Source: Falsiphaeobacter marinintestinus
GTDB taxonomy: Bacteria > Pseudomonadota > Alphaproteobacteria > Rhodobacterales > Rhodobacteraceae
Direction of reading: 5' to 3'
Assembly: GCF_007923355.1 (NCBI RefSeq)
Contig: NZ_VOGO01000001.1
Coordinates: 248,001-312,000 of the forward strand
Length of the DNA: 64,000 bases
The notes beneath the pieces were generated by a model. That model did no database searches. It had not been told where the DNA came from and saw only the letters and a program-made list of their open reading frames with translations. This document shows positions 1-8,737 of this stretch, piece after piece. The first letter of the stretch is position 1. Every line of letters starts with the position of its first letter. The position numbers and the translations under genes were made by a program.

Positions 1-389
1 GGATCCCCCAAAGCATCATCCTTATAGCAATACTCCACGATCGGACGCGGCAATTGCGTGCCCTCTTCGATACCCAGTCGTTTCGACAGGGATCCGGCGG
101 CATAGTTGCGCACAATGATCTCAAGCGGAATGATTTCACAGTTGCGCACCAGTTGTTCGCGCATGTTGATGCGCCGGATGAAATGCGTCGGCACTCCGAT
201 CTGGTTCAAACCGTTCATGAAGAACTCGCTCAGCAGGTTGTTCAGAACCCCCTTGCCTTCGATAACGTCCTTCTTTTCGGCGTTAAACGCAGTTGCGTCA
301 TCCTTGAAATACTGCACGATGGTGCCAGGCTCGGGGCCTTCATACAGGATCTTCGCCTTGCCTTCGTAGATTTTTTTGCGACGCGCCAT
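1..389 (-). CDS. purC: Phosphoribosylaminoimidazole-succinocarboxamide synthase (SAICAR synthase), partial
   Basis: The minus strand opens with [18 protein letters not shown], the conserved SAICAR synthetase N-terminus, and continues without a stop through the [12 protein letters not shown] and [14 protein letters not shown] motifs to the window edge. About 129 of the roughly 250 residues expected are present; the C-terminal half lies outside. The enzyme joins aspartate to CAIR with ATP hydrolysis in cytosolic purine synthesis. It is divergent from the F1-ATPase inhibitor gene, an arrangement I recall as common in Rhodobacterales, where purS and purQ usually follow purC. I am very sure of the identity. 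Confidence 0.96.
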   Translation of the reverse strand, partial: MARRKKIYEGKAKILYEGPEPGTIVQYFKDDATAFNAEKKDVIEGKGVLNNLLSEFFMNGLNQIGVPTHFIRRINMREQLVRNCEIIPLEIIVRNYAAGSLSKRLGIEEGTQLPRPIVEYCYKDDALGD

Positions 390-547
390 GCAAAACCTTT
401 CGGGAACGGGCCAGAGACTCAATCTCTCTGACGTGCCGCCGTCATAAGGCAAGGGCCGCAGTGTCGCAAGCAATGCGGTTCCCCTTGCGGTCGCGCGACG
501 GGATTGTCATATCATGCGGCAGGAAAATTTCAGCAAGGGGCCATCCC

Positions 548-865
548 ATGTCAACGTTCGATGATCGCGAAAACGCGTTTGAAGCCAAATTTGCCCATGA
601 TGAGGAAATGCTGTTCAAGGCTCAGGCCCGCTGCAACAAGCTCCTTGGTCTTTGGGCCGCCGACCTGCAAGGCCTGACTGGCGACGACGCCGAAGCCTAT
701 GCCAAAACCGTCGTGATTGCCGATTTTGAAGAAGCCGGTCACGAAGACGTTGTGCGCAAAGTTGCCGGCGATCTGGACGGCAAGGCCAGCGCGGACGAAA
801 TTCGCGCCAAGATGGCCGAAATTCTGCCGCTTGCCAAAGAACAGATCATGAAAGAGGCAAGCTGA
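548..865 (+). CDS. F1-ATPase inhibitor zeta subunit (DUF1476 family)
   Basis: This 105-residue acidic, mostly helical protein opens MSTFDDRENAFEAKFAHDEE. That is the N-terminal signature of the DUF1476 family, characterised in Paracoccus as the zeta subunit, which inserts its N-terminus into the F1-ATPase and blocks wasteful ATP hydrolysis. The ATG at 548 is preferred because the family starts with this motif and an AAGGGG-type ribosome site lies just upstream; a longer in-frame opening begins at 461 but matches nothing in the family. It acts at the cytoplasmic face of ATP synthase. A strong hairpin follows about 55 bases downstream. Confidence 0.9.
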   Translation: MSTFDDRENAFEAKFAHDEEMLFKAQARCNKLLGLWAADLQGLTGDDAEAYAKTVVIADFEEAGHEDVVRKVAGDLDGKASADEIRAKMAEILPLAKEQIMKEAS

Positions 866-920
866 CAGCCCCCATCATGGCCGCACGGCTCATGATGTTC
901 ATGAACAATTCGCGTTTGCG

Positions 921-957
921 CTGGCGTCCGGTCCATGACAGACCGGGCGCCAGTTTC
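921..957 (+). terminator. Hairpin terminator after the zeta gene
   Basis: Bases 921-933 pair with 941-953 in a 13-bp stem with a single G-T wobble and a 7-base loop, followed by TTTCATAT. It lies between the zeta gene and the methyltransferase and probably ends the first transcript. The T-tract is short, so efficiency is uncertain. Confidence 0.65.
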
Positions 958-1000
958 ATATCTGCGCCCCTCGCGCGCGACATCGGACGGATCCCCTGAC

Positions 1001-2017
1001 ATGACCAACGCCTTCTCCGAAATGCTCGATACCAAGGACGTGATCTTGGCAGATGGGGCCACCGGCACCAACCTGTTCAACATGGGTCTGCAGTCTGGCG
1101 ACGCGCCAGAGCTTTGGAACACCGACGAACCGGCCAAGATCACCGCGCTGTATCAGGGCTCTGTCGATGCAGGCAGTGATATGTTTCTGACCAACACGTT
1201 TGGCGGCACCGCATCGCGGCTGAAACTGCACAATGCTCAATCCCGGGTCCGCGAACTCAACCGCGTTGGCGCCGAAATCGGGCGCGATGTGGCCGACAAG
1301 GCCGGACGCAAGGTTGTTGTAGCGGGGTCGGTCGGACCCACAGGGGAAATTCTTGAACCTGTCGGGTCACTTACCCACGAGCTGGCAGTTGAAATGTTTC
1401 ACGAACAAGCGGACGGCCTGAAAGAGGGCGGCGTTGACGTGCTGTGGCTCGAAACCATTTCGGCCCCGGAAGAATACCGTGCCGCTGCAGAAGCGTTTGC
1501 CCTAGCTGACATGCCATGGGCTGGCACCATGAGCTTTGACACGGCTGGCCGCACCATGATGGGGCTGACCTCGGCCGATATGGTGCAACTGGTCGAAAGC
1601 CTGCCCAATCCGCCACTGGCCTTCGGAGCAAACTGCGGCGTCGGTGCCTCTGATATCCTGCGTACGGTTCTGGGCTTTGTCGCGCAGGGCACCGAACGAC
1701 CGATCATCTCGAAAGGCAATGCCGGGATCCCGAAGTATGTCGATGGTCACATCCACTATGACGGCACCCCCGAACTGATGGCCGAATACGCGGTTCTGGC
1801 CCGTGATGCGGGGGCCCGCATCGTTGGTGGATGTTGTGGCACGATGCCCGAACACCTGCGCATGATGCGCGACGCGCTGGACACCCGCCCGCGCGGCGAT
1901 CGCCCGACGCTTGAACAGATCGTTGACAAGCTGGGCGCGTTCAGTTCGGCCTCGGACGGAACCGGCGAAGATACGGCAGAGCCCAGAGAACGCCGCGGAC
2001 GTCGTCGTCGCGGTTAA
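1001..2017 (+). CDS. bmt: Betaine--homocysteine S-methyltransferase
   Basis: This 338-residue protein has the homocysteine S-methyltransferase barrel. The first glycine-rich motif (DGATGTNL) is near residue 20. The three zinc-binding cysteines lie in GANCG (about residue 211) and in GGCCGT (about 278). The family transfers a methyl group from glycine betaine (or a related onium donor) to homocysteine, giving methionine without cobalamin, and roseobacters meet betaine and DMSP abundantly. The tail is Arg-rich (RRGRRRRG). It ends with a 4-base overlap against the convergent protease gene. The ATG at 1001 is chosen because the family begins just before the glycine motif. The methyl donor is inferred from the family, not shown. 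Confidence 0.85.
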   Translation: MTNAFSEMLDTKDVILADGATGTNLFNMGLQSGDAPELWNTDEPAKITALYQGSVDAGSDMFLTNTFGGTASRLKLHNAQSRVRELNRVGAEIGRDVADKAGRKVVVAGSVGPTGEILEPVGSLTHELAVEMFHEQADGLKEGGVDVLWLETISAPEEYRAAAEAFALADMPWAGTMSFDTAGRTMMGLTSADMVQLVESLPNPPLAFGANCGVGASDILRTVLGFVAQGTERPIISKGNAGIPKYVDGHIHYDGTPELMAEYAVLARDAGARIVGGCCGTMPEHLRMMRDALDTRPRGDRPTLEQIVDKLGAFSSASDGTGEDTAEPRERRGRRRRG

Positions 2018-3552
2018 GGCAGTGCCAGAAGATCGCGAATCTTCGCGGTCGGCACCCCCAGGTTCGACCCACCAAACTCTGGTAGGATGGCCGTGTTAAC
2101 GGCCACTACCTCCCTCGCGCGATTAAGAACCGGCCCGCCGCTGCCGCCATGCGTTGTCTCTGCGTCATAGACAACCGTCGTCTCCGTCGCTTGCGCAACG
2201 ATTCCCCGGCTGGACAGCGGAGAGATCAGCCCGGCATCCGATAACCGCTTGGCCACAGACCAGAAACTGGTCTCTCCCGCCTCTTCCAGTGCTTCCACAA
2301 ACGCCGGTCCGGATTGGGCCAGCAACGACATCAGCCCGGTGGGGTATCCCATCACAATCACCTCTTCGCCCGGTTCAGGCAGAGATTGCGCCAGATCCAA
2401 TCCCTCTGGCAGATCCCCCTGGGCGGTCAACAACGTCAAATCCGCATCCGGACTCACCCTCAGAACGCTGACGTTTAATGGTGCGACACGATCCGGAAAA
2501 TAGGCCAGGAACCGGATCATCACAGGTTCCATTGCCCCCAATCCCATAGCCGCACCGGGGCTTAAGTCCCATGGCTGAGCGACATGCCGGTTGGTGATGA
2601 TCACCCCTTCCCCGCGCAGCGCAAACCCGGTCCCGTTGAACTGCACTTCGGCAACCGGACCGGTCCCTTCGAGCGACAGATAGGGTTGCCCGTTCGGCAG
2701 ATTGCGCGGGACACCGCCTTCATCAACCACCATGCGCAGCATCAAGCCGCTCTCGCGATGGCGCAGGCCATAGGCACCCTGCAAAAACGCTACCGCCGGG
2801 CGCGCTTCGCGGATGATCTGCGTTCCGGCGTCGGACAAGGCCTCAAGAGTATCCAGCCGTTCAGTCGTGTCTGTGACTTGTCGGCGCAGATCGGCGCGCA
2901 ATGCAGCCAGGTCTCCGGGCCGGATCGCATCATCTCGTGCCTCGGCCAATGCAGATGCAACGGAGTCGATTTGCAGGGCTCCGCTTTCAATCGCAGCGCG
3001 CAGGCGGCGGTCGGTCTGATACTGGGCAAACACGGCGATTCCCAAAAGCACCAGCGCCGCCACAACCATTAGCCGGAACCACACCGTCGTTTCCAGAACC
3101 GACCGGCGCATGACATCCGTTGCAGCCCGCACCGTCCGGGACGGCACCGGTCGTCGGCTGGTTTTCATGTATGAAATCGCATCGCCAAGGATATCGCCCA
3201 TCGACAGGGTCGGCCTGTGGCGTTCATCAAACACACGCAATCGCGAGATCGGTCCTTTATCCCCAAACTCGATCATATCTCCATGATGCAGTGGCGCTTG
3301 ATCAATCAGGTGGCGATTGACCCAGATCGGGGCAGAATCGGCCGAGATTTCATACCCGGACCCAGCGCGCGTGATCCGGGCAACGCGGGTTGCGGCGTCA
3401 ACATGTGTACCATCCGATGCGCATCGAAGCGCCCCATTCGGCAGAAGCCACAGCCCAACTTCTTCTCCGGTGACCCAAGAGAATGACCCGCGACTGGGGC
3501 CAGTCAGATGTTCCAGAACTGCGGCGGTGGTACTGATTTGCGCGTCTGCCAT
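2014..3552 (-). CDS. Membrane-anchored trypsin-like serine protease with FHA-like N-terminus
   Basis: A 512-residue protein in three parts. Residues about 8-110 look like an FHA phosphopeptide-binding fold (LTGPSRGSF; then WVNRHLIDQAPLHHGDMIEFG). One transmembrane helix lies at about 158-178, followed by a charged, probably coiled-coil linker (180-240). A chymotrypsin-fold protease domain (about 300-512) carries the apparent triad His in TNRHVA, Asp in PDADLTLL and Ser in GGSGGP. The topology predicts a cytoplasmic FHA-like sensor coupled to a periplasmic protease. The ATG at 3552 is chosen, though one five codons upstream is possible. It converges on the methyltransferase gene with a 4-base overlap. 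Substrate unknown. Confidence 0.8.
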   Translation of the reverse strand: MADAQISTTAAVLEHLTGPSRGSFSWVTGEEVGLWLLPNGALRCASDGTHVDAATRVARITRAGSGYEISADSAPIWVNRHLIDQAPLHHGDMIEFGDKGPISRLRVFDERHRPTLSMGDILGDAISYMKTSRRPVPSRTVRAATDVMRRSVLETTVWFRLMVVAALVLLGIAVFAQYQTDRRLRAAIESGALQIDSVASALAEARDDAIRPGDLAALRADLRRQVTDTTERLDTLEALSDAGTQIIREARPAVAFLQGAYGLRHRESGLMLRMVVDEGGVPRNLPNGQPYLSLEGTGPVAEVQFNGTGFALRGEGVIITNRHVAQPWDLSPGAAMGLGAMEPVMIRFLAYFPDRVAPLNVSVLRVSPDADLTLLTAQGDLPEGLDLAQSLPEPGEEVIVMGYPTGLMSLLAQSGPAFVEALEEAGETSFWSVAKRLSDAGLISPLSSRGIVAQATETTVVYDAETTHGGSGGPVLNRAREVVAVNTAILPEFGGSNLGVPTAKIRDLLALP

Positions 3553-3603
3553 GCCCCATTGCGGCACGGCAGGCCCTTCACAGTCAAGTCAAACCGGCGT
3601 GGA

Positions 3604-4374
3604 TCAGCGCCCTTCAAAACTGGCGGGGCGCTTTTGCAGAAACGCCATGACGCCTTCCTGAAAGTCACGTGATTTGCCGCATTCACCCTGCAAATGCGCC
3701 TCGATCTCAAGCTGTTCGGCCAAAGTGTGCGCATAAGTGTCGCGGATCGATTGCTTCACCCGCGTAAAGGCCTTGGTCGGTCCGGTTGCCAGATACTCGG
3801 CCCGCTTGCGCCACTGTGCTTCGAACGCATCATCTGCAACTGCTTCCCAGATCATGCCCCAGTCATCAGCCTGCCGGGCGGTGATACGGTCCGCGAATAA
3901 TGACGCGCCCATCGCCTTGGCCATCCCCATCTGGCGCGGCATGAACCACGTACCACCTGCATCCGGGATCAGACCGATCCGGGTAAAGACCTGCAGGAAA
4001 TAGGCGCTTTCCGTCGCGATTACGACATCAGCTGACAAGGCCAGATTGGCCCCAGCCCCGGCGGCCGGTCCGTTGACGGCCGCGATGGTCGGAACCGGGC
4101 AATTGGTGATGGTTTCAAGCATGGGCACGTATTCGTCGCGCAATACACGCTCAAGATCCGGCGATCCGCCAGCATCGCCCAGATCCTGCCCGGTGCAGAA
4201 CGCGCGCCCCGCGCCGGTCATGACGACCGCCCGCGCCCGTGCCCCGGCATCGCGCATGGCATGGGTGATCTCGGCCCGCATCTGGGCGCTTAGCGCGTTC
4301 ATCTTGTCGGGTCGGTTCAGCGTCAGAACCGCCAGACCGTCGGTGATGTCGAGTGTGATGGTTTGATAATCCAT
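3604..4374 (-). CDS. paaG: Enoyl-CoA hydratase/isomerase family protein, PaaG-like
   Basis: A 256-residue crotonase-fold enzyme with the CoA oxyanion-hole segments (AFCTGQDL near residue 60; AAVNGPAAGAGANLALSADV near 100-120). It also has IGLIPDAGGTW at about 135, where the Asp is the residue expected in PaaG-type isomerases. PaaG converts ring-1,2-epoxyphenylacetyl-CoA to its oxepin form in phenylacetate breakdown. No other paa gene is visible nearby, so a role in general fatty or aromatic acyl-CoA breakdown is also possible. It follows the ccm genes on the same strand but is separated from them by a hairpin terminator. Confidence 0.72.
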   Translation of the reverse strand: MDYQTITLDITDGLAVLTLNRPDKMNALSAQMRAEITHAMRDAGARARAVVMTGAGRAFCTGQDLGDAGGSPDLERVLRDEYVPMLETITNCPVPTIAAVNGPAAGAGANLALSADVVIATESAYFLQVFTRIGLIPDAGGTWFMPRQMGMAKAMGASLFADRITARQADDWGMIWEAVADDAFEAQWRKRAEYLATGPTKAFTRVKQSIRDTYAHTLAEQLEIEAHLQGECGKSRDFQEGVMAFLQKRPASFEGR

Positions 4375-4391
4375 TCAAACCTCCCTGAATG

Positions 4392-4416
4392 AAAAGTTGC
4401 GCCAAGGGTGGCGCAA
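4392..4416 (-). terminator. Terminator of the ccm gene run
   Basis: An 8-bp perfect stem (TTGCGCCA/TGGCGCAA, 4397-4404 with 4409-4416) with a 4-base loop lies 31 bases after the ccmH stop. Read on the minus strand it is followed by CTTTTC. It separates ccmH from the paaG-like gene. Confidence 0.6.
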
Positions 4417-4446
4417 TCTGATCACCGTGGAAAGCGCGACCGCGCG

Positions 4447-4914
4447 TCAGTCATCCAGAATGCGCTTTAACCGGTCCTGTTCTTCCTGCGTCAGGTCCGC
4501 CTCGGCCTTGCTTGGCGCACGCGAGCGGCCCCGCAAATACACCAGCCCCATGGTCCCGCCCAACAGCAACATGAGTGGCCCCGCGGCCCAAAGCAGCCAA
4601 TTGGCCCCGGTGGTCGTCGGCTTTAGCAGAACGAATTCACCATATCGGTCGACCACGAATTCGATAACTTCGTCGTTGCTATCCCCGGCCACCAGCCGTT
4701 CGCGCACCAACAACCGCAGATCACGGGCAAGATCGGCGTTACTGTCGTCAATGCTTTCATTGCGGCAGACCAGACAGCGCAGCCCCTTGGACAGATCCCG
4801 CGCGCGTTCCTCAAGCGCGGGATCGGCCAGAACCTCGTCGGGCTGCACAGCCGCAGAAGGGATAGGCAGGGACAGTAAAAGGGCCGCCAATACAGCCAGG
4901 ATCAGGCGTTTCAT
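4447..4914 (-). CDS. ccmH: Cytochrome c-type biogenesis protein CcmH
   Basis: This 155-residue protein starts with a signal peptide (MKRLILAVLAALLLSLPIPSAA). It has the family motif RCLVCRNESIDDSNADLARDLR with the CxxC redox pair (about residues 47-50), then one membrane helix (about 105-125) and a short charged tail. It is a periplasmic thiol reductant that keeps apocytochrome CXXCH cysteines reduced for haem ligation by CcmF. Its start overlaps the ccmF stop by 4 bases, indicating translational coupling. Length fits the short CcmH form that lacks the TPR (CcmI) domain. Confidence 0.95.
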   Translation of the reverse strand: MKRLILAVLAALLLSLPIPSAAVQPDEVLADPALEERARDLSKGLRCLVCRNESIDDSNADLARDLRLLVRERLVAGDSNDEVIEFVVDRYGEFVLLKPTTTGANWLLWAAGPLMLLLGGTMGLVYLRGRSRAPSKAEADLTQEEQDRLKRILDD

Positions 4915-6878
4915 TCGGCGGGCACCCCGTTTTGGGCGGTCTTGCGCGCCCCGGCAGCGACACGGAACCGGCGGTCAGACAGGCTGAACACCCCGCCCAG
5001 TGCCATGATGATACAGCCGCCCCAAATCCAGTTGGCAAAAGGTTTGACATAGGTCCGCATGGCATAGCCGCCATCGGCTTGCGAATCCCCGATCACGACG
5101 TAAACGTCGCGCAGGAACCGATAATCGATCGCCGCCTCGGTCGTCGGCATACGCGACACCGGATACTGGCGTTTTTCCGGGTTCAGAACCGCCTGCTCGC
5201 TCCCGTTCCGGGCCAGTGTCACCCAGCCCATCGTCGAGAGATAATTTGGCCCCTCGACCTGTTCGACCTTATCCAGAGTTAGCGAAAAACTCCCAACCTC
5301 CCAGGTCTCACCAATCTGAACCACGCCGATATCCTCAAGCTCCCAAGCCATCAGCCCTGAAATCGCAAACATGGTGATACCCAGGCCGGAGTGCGCCAAC
5401 GCTTTGCCCCAGTCGGCCCGTGGCAAGCGCAGCATCCGGCCAAACCGGTTCCCGCTGCGTCCGGTACGCGACCACAGATCGAAGATGGCACCGAACACCA
5501 CCCACGACCCCAACAACAGGCCAATCGGGCCCAGAGCCGTCTTTTCGGTTTGCATCGCCCAGACCAAAGCCGCCAAAGCCACGGCCAACCCCAGCGCATA
5601 ACGCAGCGACCAGATCACCTTACCCAGCTTGCCGCGTTTCCATGGCAGCATGGCCCCGATGGGCAAGATTGCGCCCAGAACCACCATAAACGGAGTGAAC
5701 GCCGCATTGAAATACGGTGCCCCAACCGACAGCTTTCGGTCAAAGAACATCTCGGCCAGGATGGGCCACATTGTACCAAAGAACACCACGAATGCCGCGA
5801 CAGCCAACAGGATGTTGTTGGCCAACAACGCGCTTTCCCGGCTGACCATACTGAACACACCGCGTGCTTCCATTGTGTTGGCGCGGGCGGCAAACAGCGT
5901 CAGCGCGCCCCCCGTAAACACAGCGAGGATGATCAGGATGAACACTCCCCGTTCGGGGTCGTTGGCAAAGGCATGGACCGACGTCAAAAGCCCCGAGCGT
6001 ACGATAAACGTGCCAATCAGCGAAAACCCGAAGGCGAGGATGGCCAGAAGAATGGTCCAGCTTTTCAGTGCTTCGCGTTTTTCAACCACGATAGAAGAAT
6101 GCAGCAATGCCGCCGCCAACAGCCATGGCATGAACGATGCGTTTTCGACCGGATCCCAGAACCAGAATCCTCCCCAGCCAAGTTCGTAATACGCCCACCA
6201 CGACCCCAGCGCGATGCCGATGGTCAGAAAAATCCAGGCAGCCAGAGTCCAGGGCCGCACCCAACGGCCCCATGCCGCATCAACGCGGCCTTCGATCAGG
6301 GCGGCCACCGCAAAGGAAAATGCCATGCTCAACCCGACATAGCCGAGGTACAGAAACGGTGGATGAAAAGCGAGGCCCGGATCCTGCAGCAACGGGTTCA
6401 ACCCCTGCCCGTCAAACGGCGGTGTCGCCAGTCGGTCGAACGGGTTGGACGTGAACAGAACGAAGGCAAAGAACGCCACGGCAATGGCCGATTGAACGGA
6501 TAGAACCCGCGCCCGCAAGGTGGGTGGCAAGGCACTACCGAACCAGGCCGCCATAGCGCCGAACAGGGTTACAATCAGCACCCACAGCAACATCGACCCT
6601 TCGTGGTTTCCCCAGACACCGCTGATCTTGTACAACATCGGCTTCAGCGAATGGCTGTTTGATGTCACGATCCGCAGCGAGAAATCGGAATTGACAAAAG
6701 CCCACGTCAGCGTGGCGAAGGCAAAGGCCGTCAGAAAAAACTGCAACCCCGCCGCCGGTTCAGCCAGGGCCATCCATCCAGGCCAGCGTTTATGGGCACC
6801 AATCAGGGGCACCACCGTCTGAACGATGGCAACCATGAAGGCAAGGACGAGGGCGAAGTGGCCGAGTTCTGTAATCAT
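4911..6878 (-). CDS. ccmF: Haem lyase / cytochrome c-type biogenesis protein CcmF
   Basis: A 655-residue polytopic membrane protein starting MITELGHFALVLAF. It carries the WWD-type haem-handling signature GSWWAYYELGWGGFWFWDPVEN at about residues 220-241, with conserved loops on either side. CcmF takes haem from holo-CcmE and, with CcmH, ligates it to apocytochrome c at the periplasmic face. The ATG at 6878 is chosen over an upstream in-frame start at 6941 because the canonical N-terminus begins there. It is followed without a gap by ccmH and preceded, unusually, by a holin/endolysin pair that separates it from ccmE. Confidence 0.96.
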   Translation of the reverse strand: MITELGHFALVLAFMVAIVQTVVPLIGAHKRWPGWMALAEPAAGLQFFLTAFAFATLTWAFVNSDFSLRIVTSNSHSLKPMLYKISGVWGNHEGSMLLWVLIVTLFGAMAAWFGSALPPTLRARVLSVQSAIAVAFFAFVLFTSNPFDRLATPPFDGQGLNPLLQDPGLAFHPPFLYLGYVGLSMAFSFAVAALIEGRVDAAWGRWVRPWTLAAWIFLTIGIALGSWWAYYELGWGGFWFWDPVENASFMPWLLAAALLHSSIVVEKREALKSWTILLAILAFGFSLIGTFIVRSGLLTSVHAFANDPERGVFILIILAVFTGGALTLFAARANTMEARGVFSMVSRESALLANNILLAVAAFVVFFGTMWPILAEMFFDRKLSVGAPYFNAAFTPFMVVLGAILPIGAMLPWKRGKLGKVIWSLRYALGLAVALAALVWAMQTEKTALGPIGLLLGSWVVFGAIFDLWSRTGRSGNRFGRMLRLPRADWGKALAHSGLGITMFAISGLMAWELEDIGVVQIGETWEVGSFSLTLDKVEQVEGPNYLSTMGWVTLARNGSEQAVLNPEKRQYPVSRMPTTEAAIDYRFLRDVYVVIGDSQADGGYAMRTYVKPFANWIWGGCIIMALGGVFSLSDRRFRVAAGARKTAQNGVPAE

Positions 6879-6954
6879 GCCCGGAGGTATAGTCCGGCAG
6901 GCAAGCAGGGCCAATGCTTTTCGAACACCGCCCCCGTTCACATTGTCGCGGAGC

Positions 6955-7521
6955 TCAGGCCCTCAGCGCGCGCCAGTCAACCAGCGCCCGGTTCGCTTCA
7001 GGCTCAAGAACCGCAAGCGTCACCTGTGCATCCTCTCCTGCCTTGGCCGCCCCCGGACTATCGGCCCGCATCTCTTGCAATCGGGTGATATTGCTCATCA
7101 CTTGCGGTACCCGCACCATGGTTTCGGCGATATCACGCTGAAATTGCTGATTTTTCACCTGATGACGCGCCCCGAAATAGAACGATACGATCACCCCCAA
7201 CAGCCACCACAACGGCTCAGGCACCAACGCGATTCCCTGCATCCGTCCGGCAAACCACAGCGGGTTGACCATTGCTGCGCCGAACAGGCCCAGCGTTCCC
7301 AAGGCCAGCGCCGGGCGCGGCAGGCGATTGACCCCGTCCATGATGCGGTCAAACCCGCCTCGCTGTTGCAGGCCGTATTCCGCCGCGAACTGCGCCATGG
7401 TTGCCGTCTGCATGATCTGCGCCCGCTCGGCCCCGGCTTCGGCGTTCTCTCGAAACACTTCCGCCGTTTCACGGATCACGTTGCGACCGCCGCCGAACAC
7501 CAGGCCGAAAAGCTCTGACAT
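6955..7521 (-). CDS. Holin of the three-TM GTA/phage family
   Basis: A 188-residue protein with a charged amphipathic N-terminal half and two clear hydrophobic segments (LALGTLGLFGAAMV near 75-90 and PLWWLLGVIVSFYFGA near 105-120). They are followed by a charged tail with RVPQVMSNITRLQEMR. This matches the pattern of the 3TM holin family described for gene transfer agents. A holin would perforate the inner membrane to release the endolysin encoded just upstream. The start ATG shares one base with the endolysin stop (TAATG), a coupling typical of lysis cassettes. The assignment rests on this pattern plus context. Confidence 0.75.
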   Translation of the reverse strand: MSELFGLVFGGGRNVIRETAEVFRENAEAGAERAQIMQTATMAQFAAEYGLQQRGGFDRIMDGVNRLPRPALALGTLGLFGAAMVNPLWFAGRMQGIALVPEPLWWLLGVIVSFYFGARHQVKNQQFQRDIAETMVRVPQVMSNITRLQEMRADSPGAAKAGEDAQVTLAVLEPEANRALVDWRALRA

Positions 7522-8132
7522 TATCCCCACGCCGCAATCCTCCGCTCAAACTGTTGCGGGCTCAGATGATACCGGGGCGACAGAAACGCCTCGGCCCGGT
7601 GAATCCAACCGCCCTTGCCGCCGGCCCGCGTGCGGACATATTTCCGGCTCGCAGGGCGTTTGTCGGCCAGTCGAAAGTAATAATTTCGCCGCGCCACCCC
7701 ATAGGCATCCCTGAGCGACAAAGGATCAGGCGCAGCGGAATCTCGCGCCGCCTCAAGGCTCTGCGGCCCGATCACCCCGTCCACCACGACAGAATAGCCC
7801 ATTTCGCGCAGCATGCGCTGCAGGATCTTCACGGCATTCGCGCCAGCATTAACGTACATGTCGAACAGCGATGGCTGCAAAGCTTCGGGCATTTCGGCGA
7901 TCCTAGGGCGATCGTAATAATGCCGGACGAAGATATCGGTGGCCTGATCTCGGCTTAGTGCGCGCACATCCCGCACATCCACTACCCCGTCCCGCGTCAA
8001 GTCCAGTCCCAGACGACGCATGGTATGAATCGTCACGCCATAGTTCGTCGCCCCGCCCGGATCGTCCGGATCATTCACAAACCCGCCTTCGCGGGCCACG
8101 ATGTCTTGTGCAATCTGCCGTACTGTCTGCAT
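7521..8132 (-). CDS. Endolysin-like N-acetylmuramidase (glycoside hydrolase family 108)
   Basis: This 203-residue protein has the GH108 signature near its start: IVAREGGFVNDPDDPGGATN, where the Glu of EGG is the expected catalytic acid. MYVNAGANAVKILQRM and the peptidoglycan-binding segment GYSVVVDGVIGPQSLEA follow. No signal peptide is visible, so export would depend on the adjacent holin. The ATG at 8132 fits the family N-terminus; an in-frame upstream extension to 8219 is Cys-rich and unlike the family. The gene lies between ccmE and ccmF. In Rhodobacter capsulatus a similar endolysin/holin pair outside the main GTA cluster releases GTA particles. Confidence 0.85.
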   Translation of the reverse strand: MQTVRQIAQDIVAREGGFVNDPDDPGGATNYGVTIHTMRRLGLDLTRDGVVDVRDVRALSRDQATDIFVRHYYDRPRIAEMPEALQPSLFDMYVNAGANAVKILQRMLREMGYSVVVDGVIGPQSLEAARDSAAPDPLSLRDAYGVARRNYYFRLADKRPASRKYVRTRAGGKGGWIHRAEAFLSPRYHLSPQQFERRIAAWG

Positions 8133-8283
8133 GCCAGACCTCCCGTTCCAGATCACAGAACAGTCCGGCATACAGGTTAAACCAGCGCAAAAGCAAAGGG
8201 CGCTGCAGGACCAACCCACGCAACGCCCCCGTTTCTTCTCTTGTCAATTACTCCCGCCGGAGGCCGCGCGCCAAAGGCGTGCG

Positions 8284-8730
8284 TCAGCTGTCGCCGGGTT
8301 CCTGGTACACGCCCTGTTCTTTCAGCGCGTCAACGACCTCTTTCGGCATATAGCTTTCATCATGTTTGGCAAGAATTTCAGAGGCTTCGAAGACTCCGTT
8401 CACATAGCGACCGGTGCCAATCATCCCTTGATTTTCACCAAACAGATCCGGCAGAACCCCGGTAAATTGCACCGGAATGCTCGCGCCGCCATCCGTCACC
8501 GCGAAGGTCACAGTTTCACCCTGCCCGCGGACCAGTGTACCTTCCTCAACCAAACCGCCCAACCGAAAGACTTCGGTCGGTTCGGGCGGTTCTTCGGCGA
8601 TTTGGCTGGGCGCGCGGAAAAAATTGATTCCATCGCGCATGGCATACCCGATCAACGCAGTCGACACTGCAAGCGCAACGACGGCCACAAGGATAACCTG
8701 GATCCGGCGCTGTTTCTTAAGACCTTTCAT
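8284..8730 (-). CDS. ccmE: Cytochrome c maturation haem chaperone CcmE
   Basis: A 148-residue protein with an N-terminal membrane anchor (about residues 10-28) and a periplasmic beta-barrel. The haem-binding motif LAKHDESYMP (His about residue 123) is present; the family binds haem covalently through this His, with the nearby Tyr as axial ligand. CcmE passes haem to CcmF. It lies only 7 bases after argC on the same strand and is cut off from ccmF by the two lysis genes. The 151-base gap that follows (8133-8283) holds no clear signal beyond a GC-rich hairpin near 8264-8282. Confidence 0.95.
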   Translation of the reverse strand: MKGLKKQRRIQVILVAVVALAVSTALIGYAMRDGINFFRAPSQIAEEPPEPTEVFRLGGLVEEGTLVRGQGETVTFAVTDGGASIPVQFTGVLPDLFGENQGMIGTGRYVNGVFEASEILAKHDESYMPKEVVDALKEQGVYQEPGDS

Positions 8731-8737
8731 GGCGTCC

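Noticed and set aside
5391-6503. Long plus-strand open frame (370 codons) opposite ccmF
   Set aside because: It is rich in Gln/His/Arg with no domain pattern and lies entirely opposite the well-defined ccmF; a third-base GC shadow.
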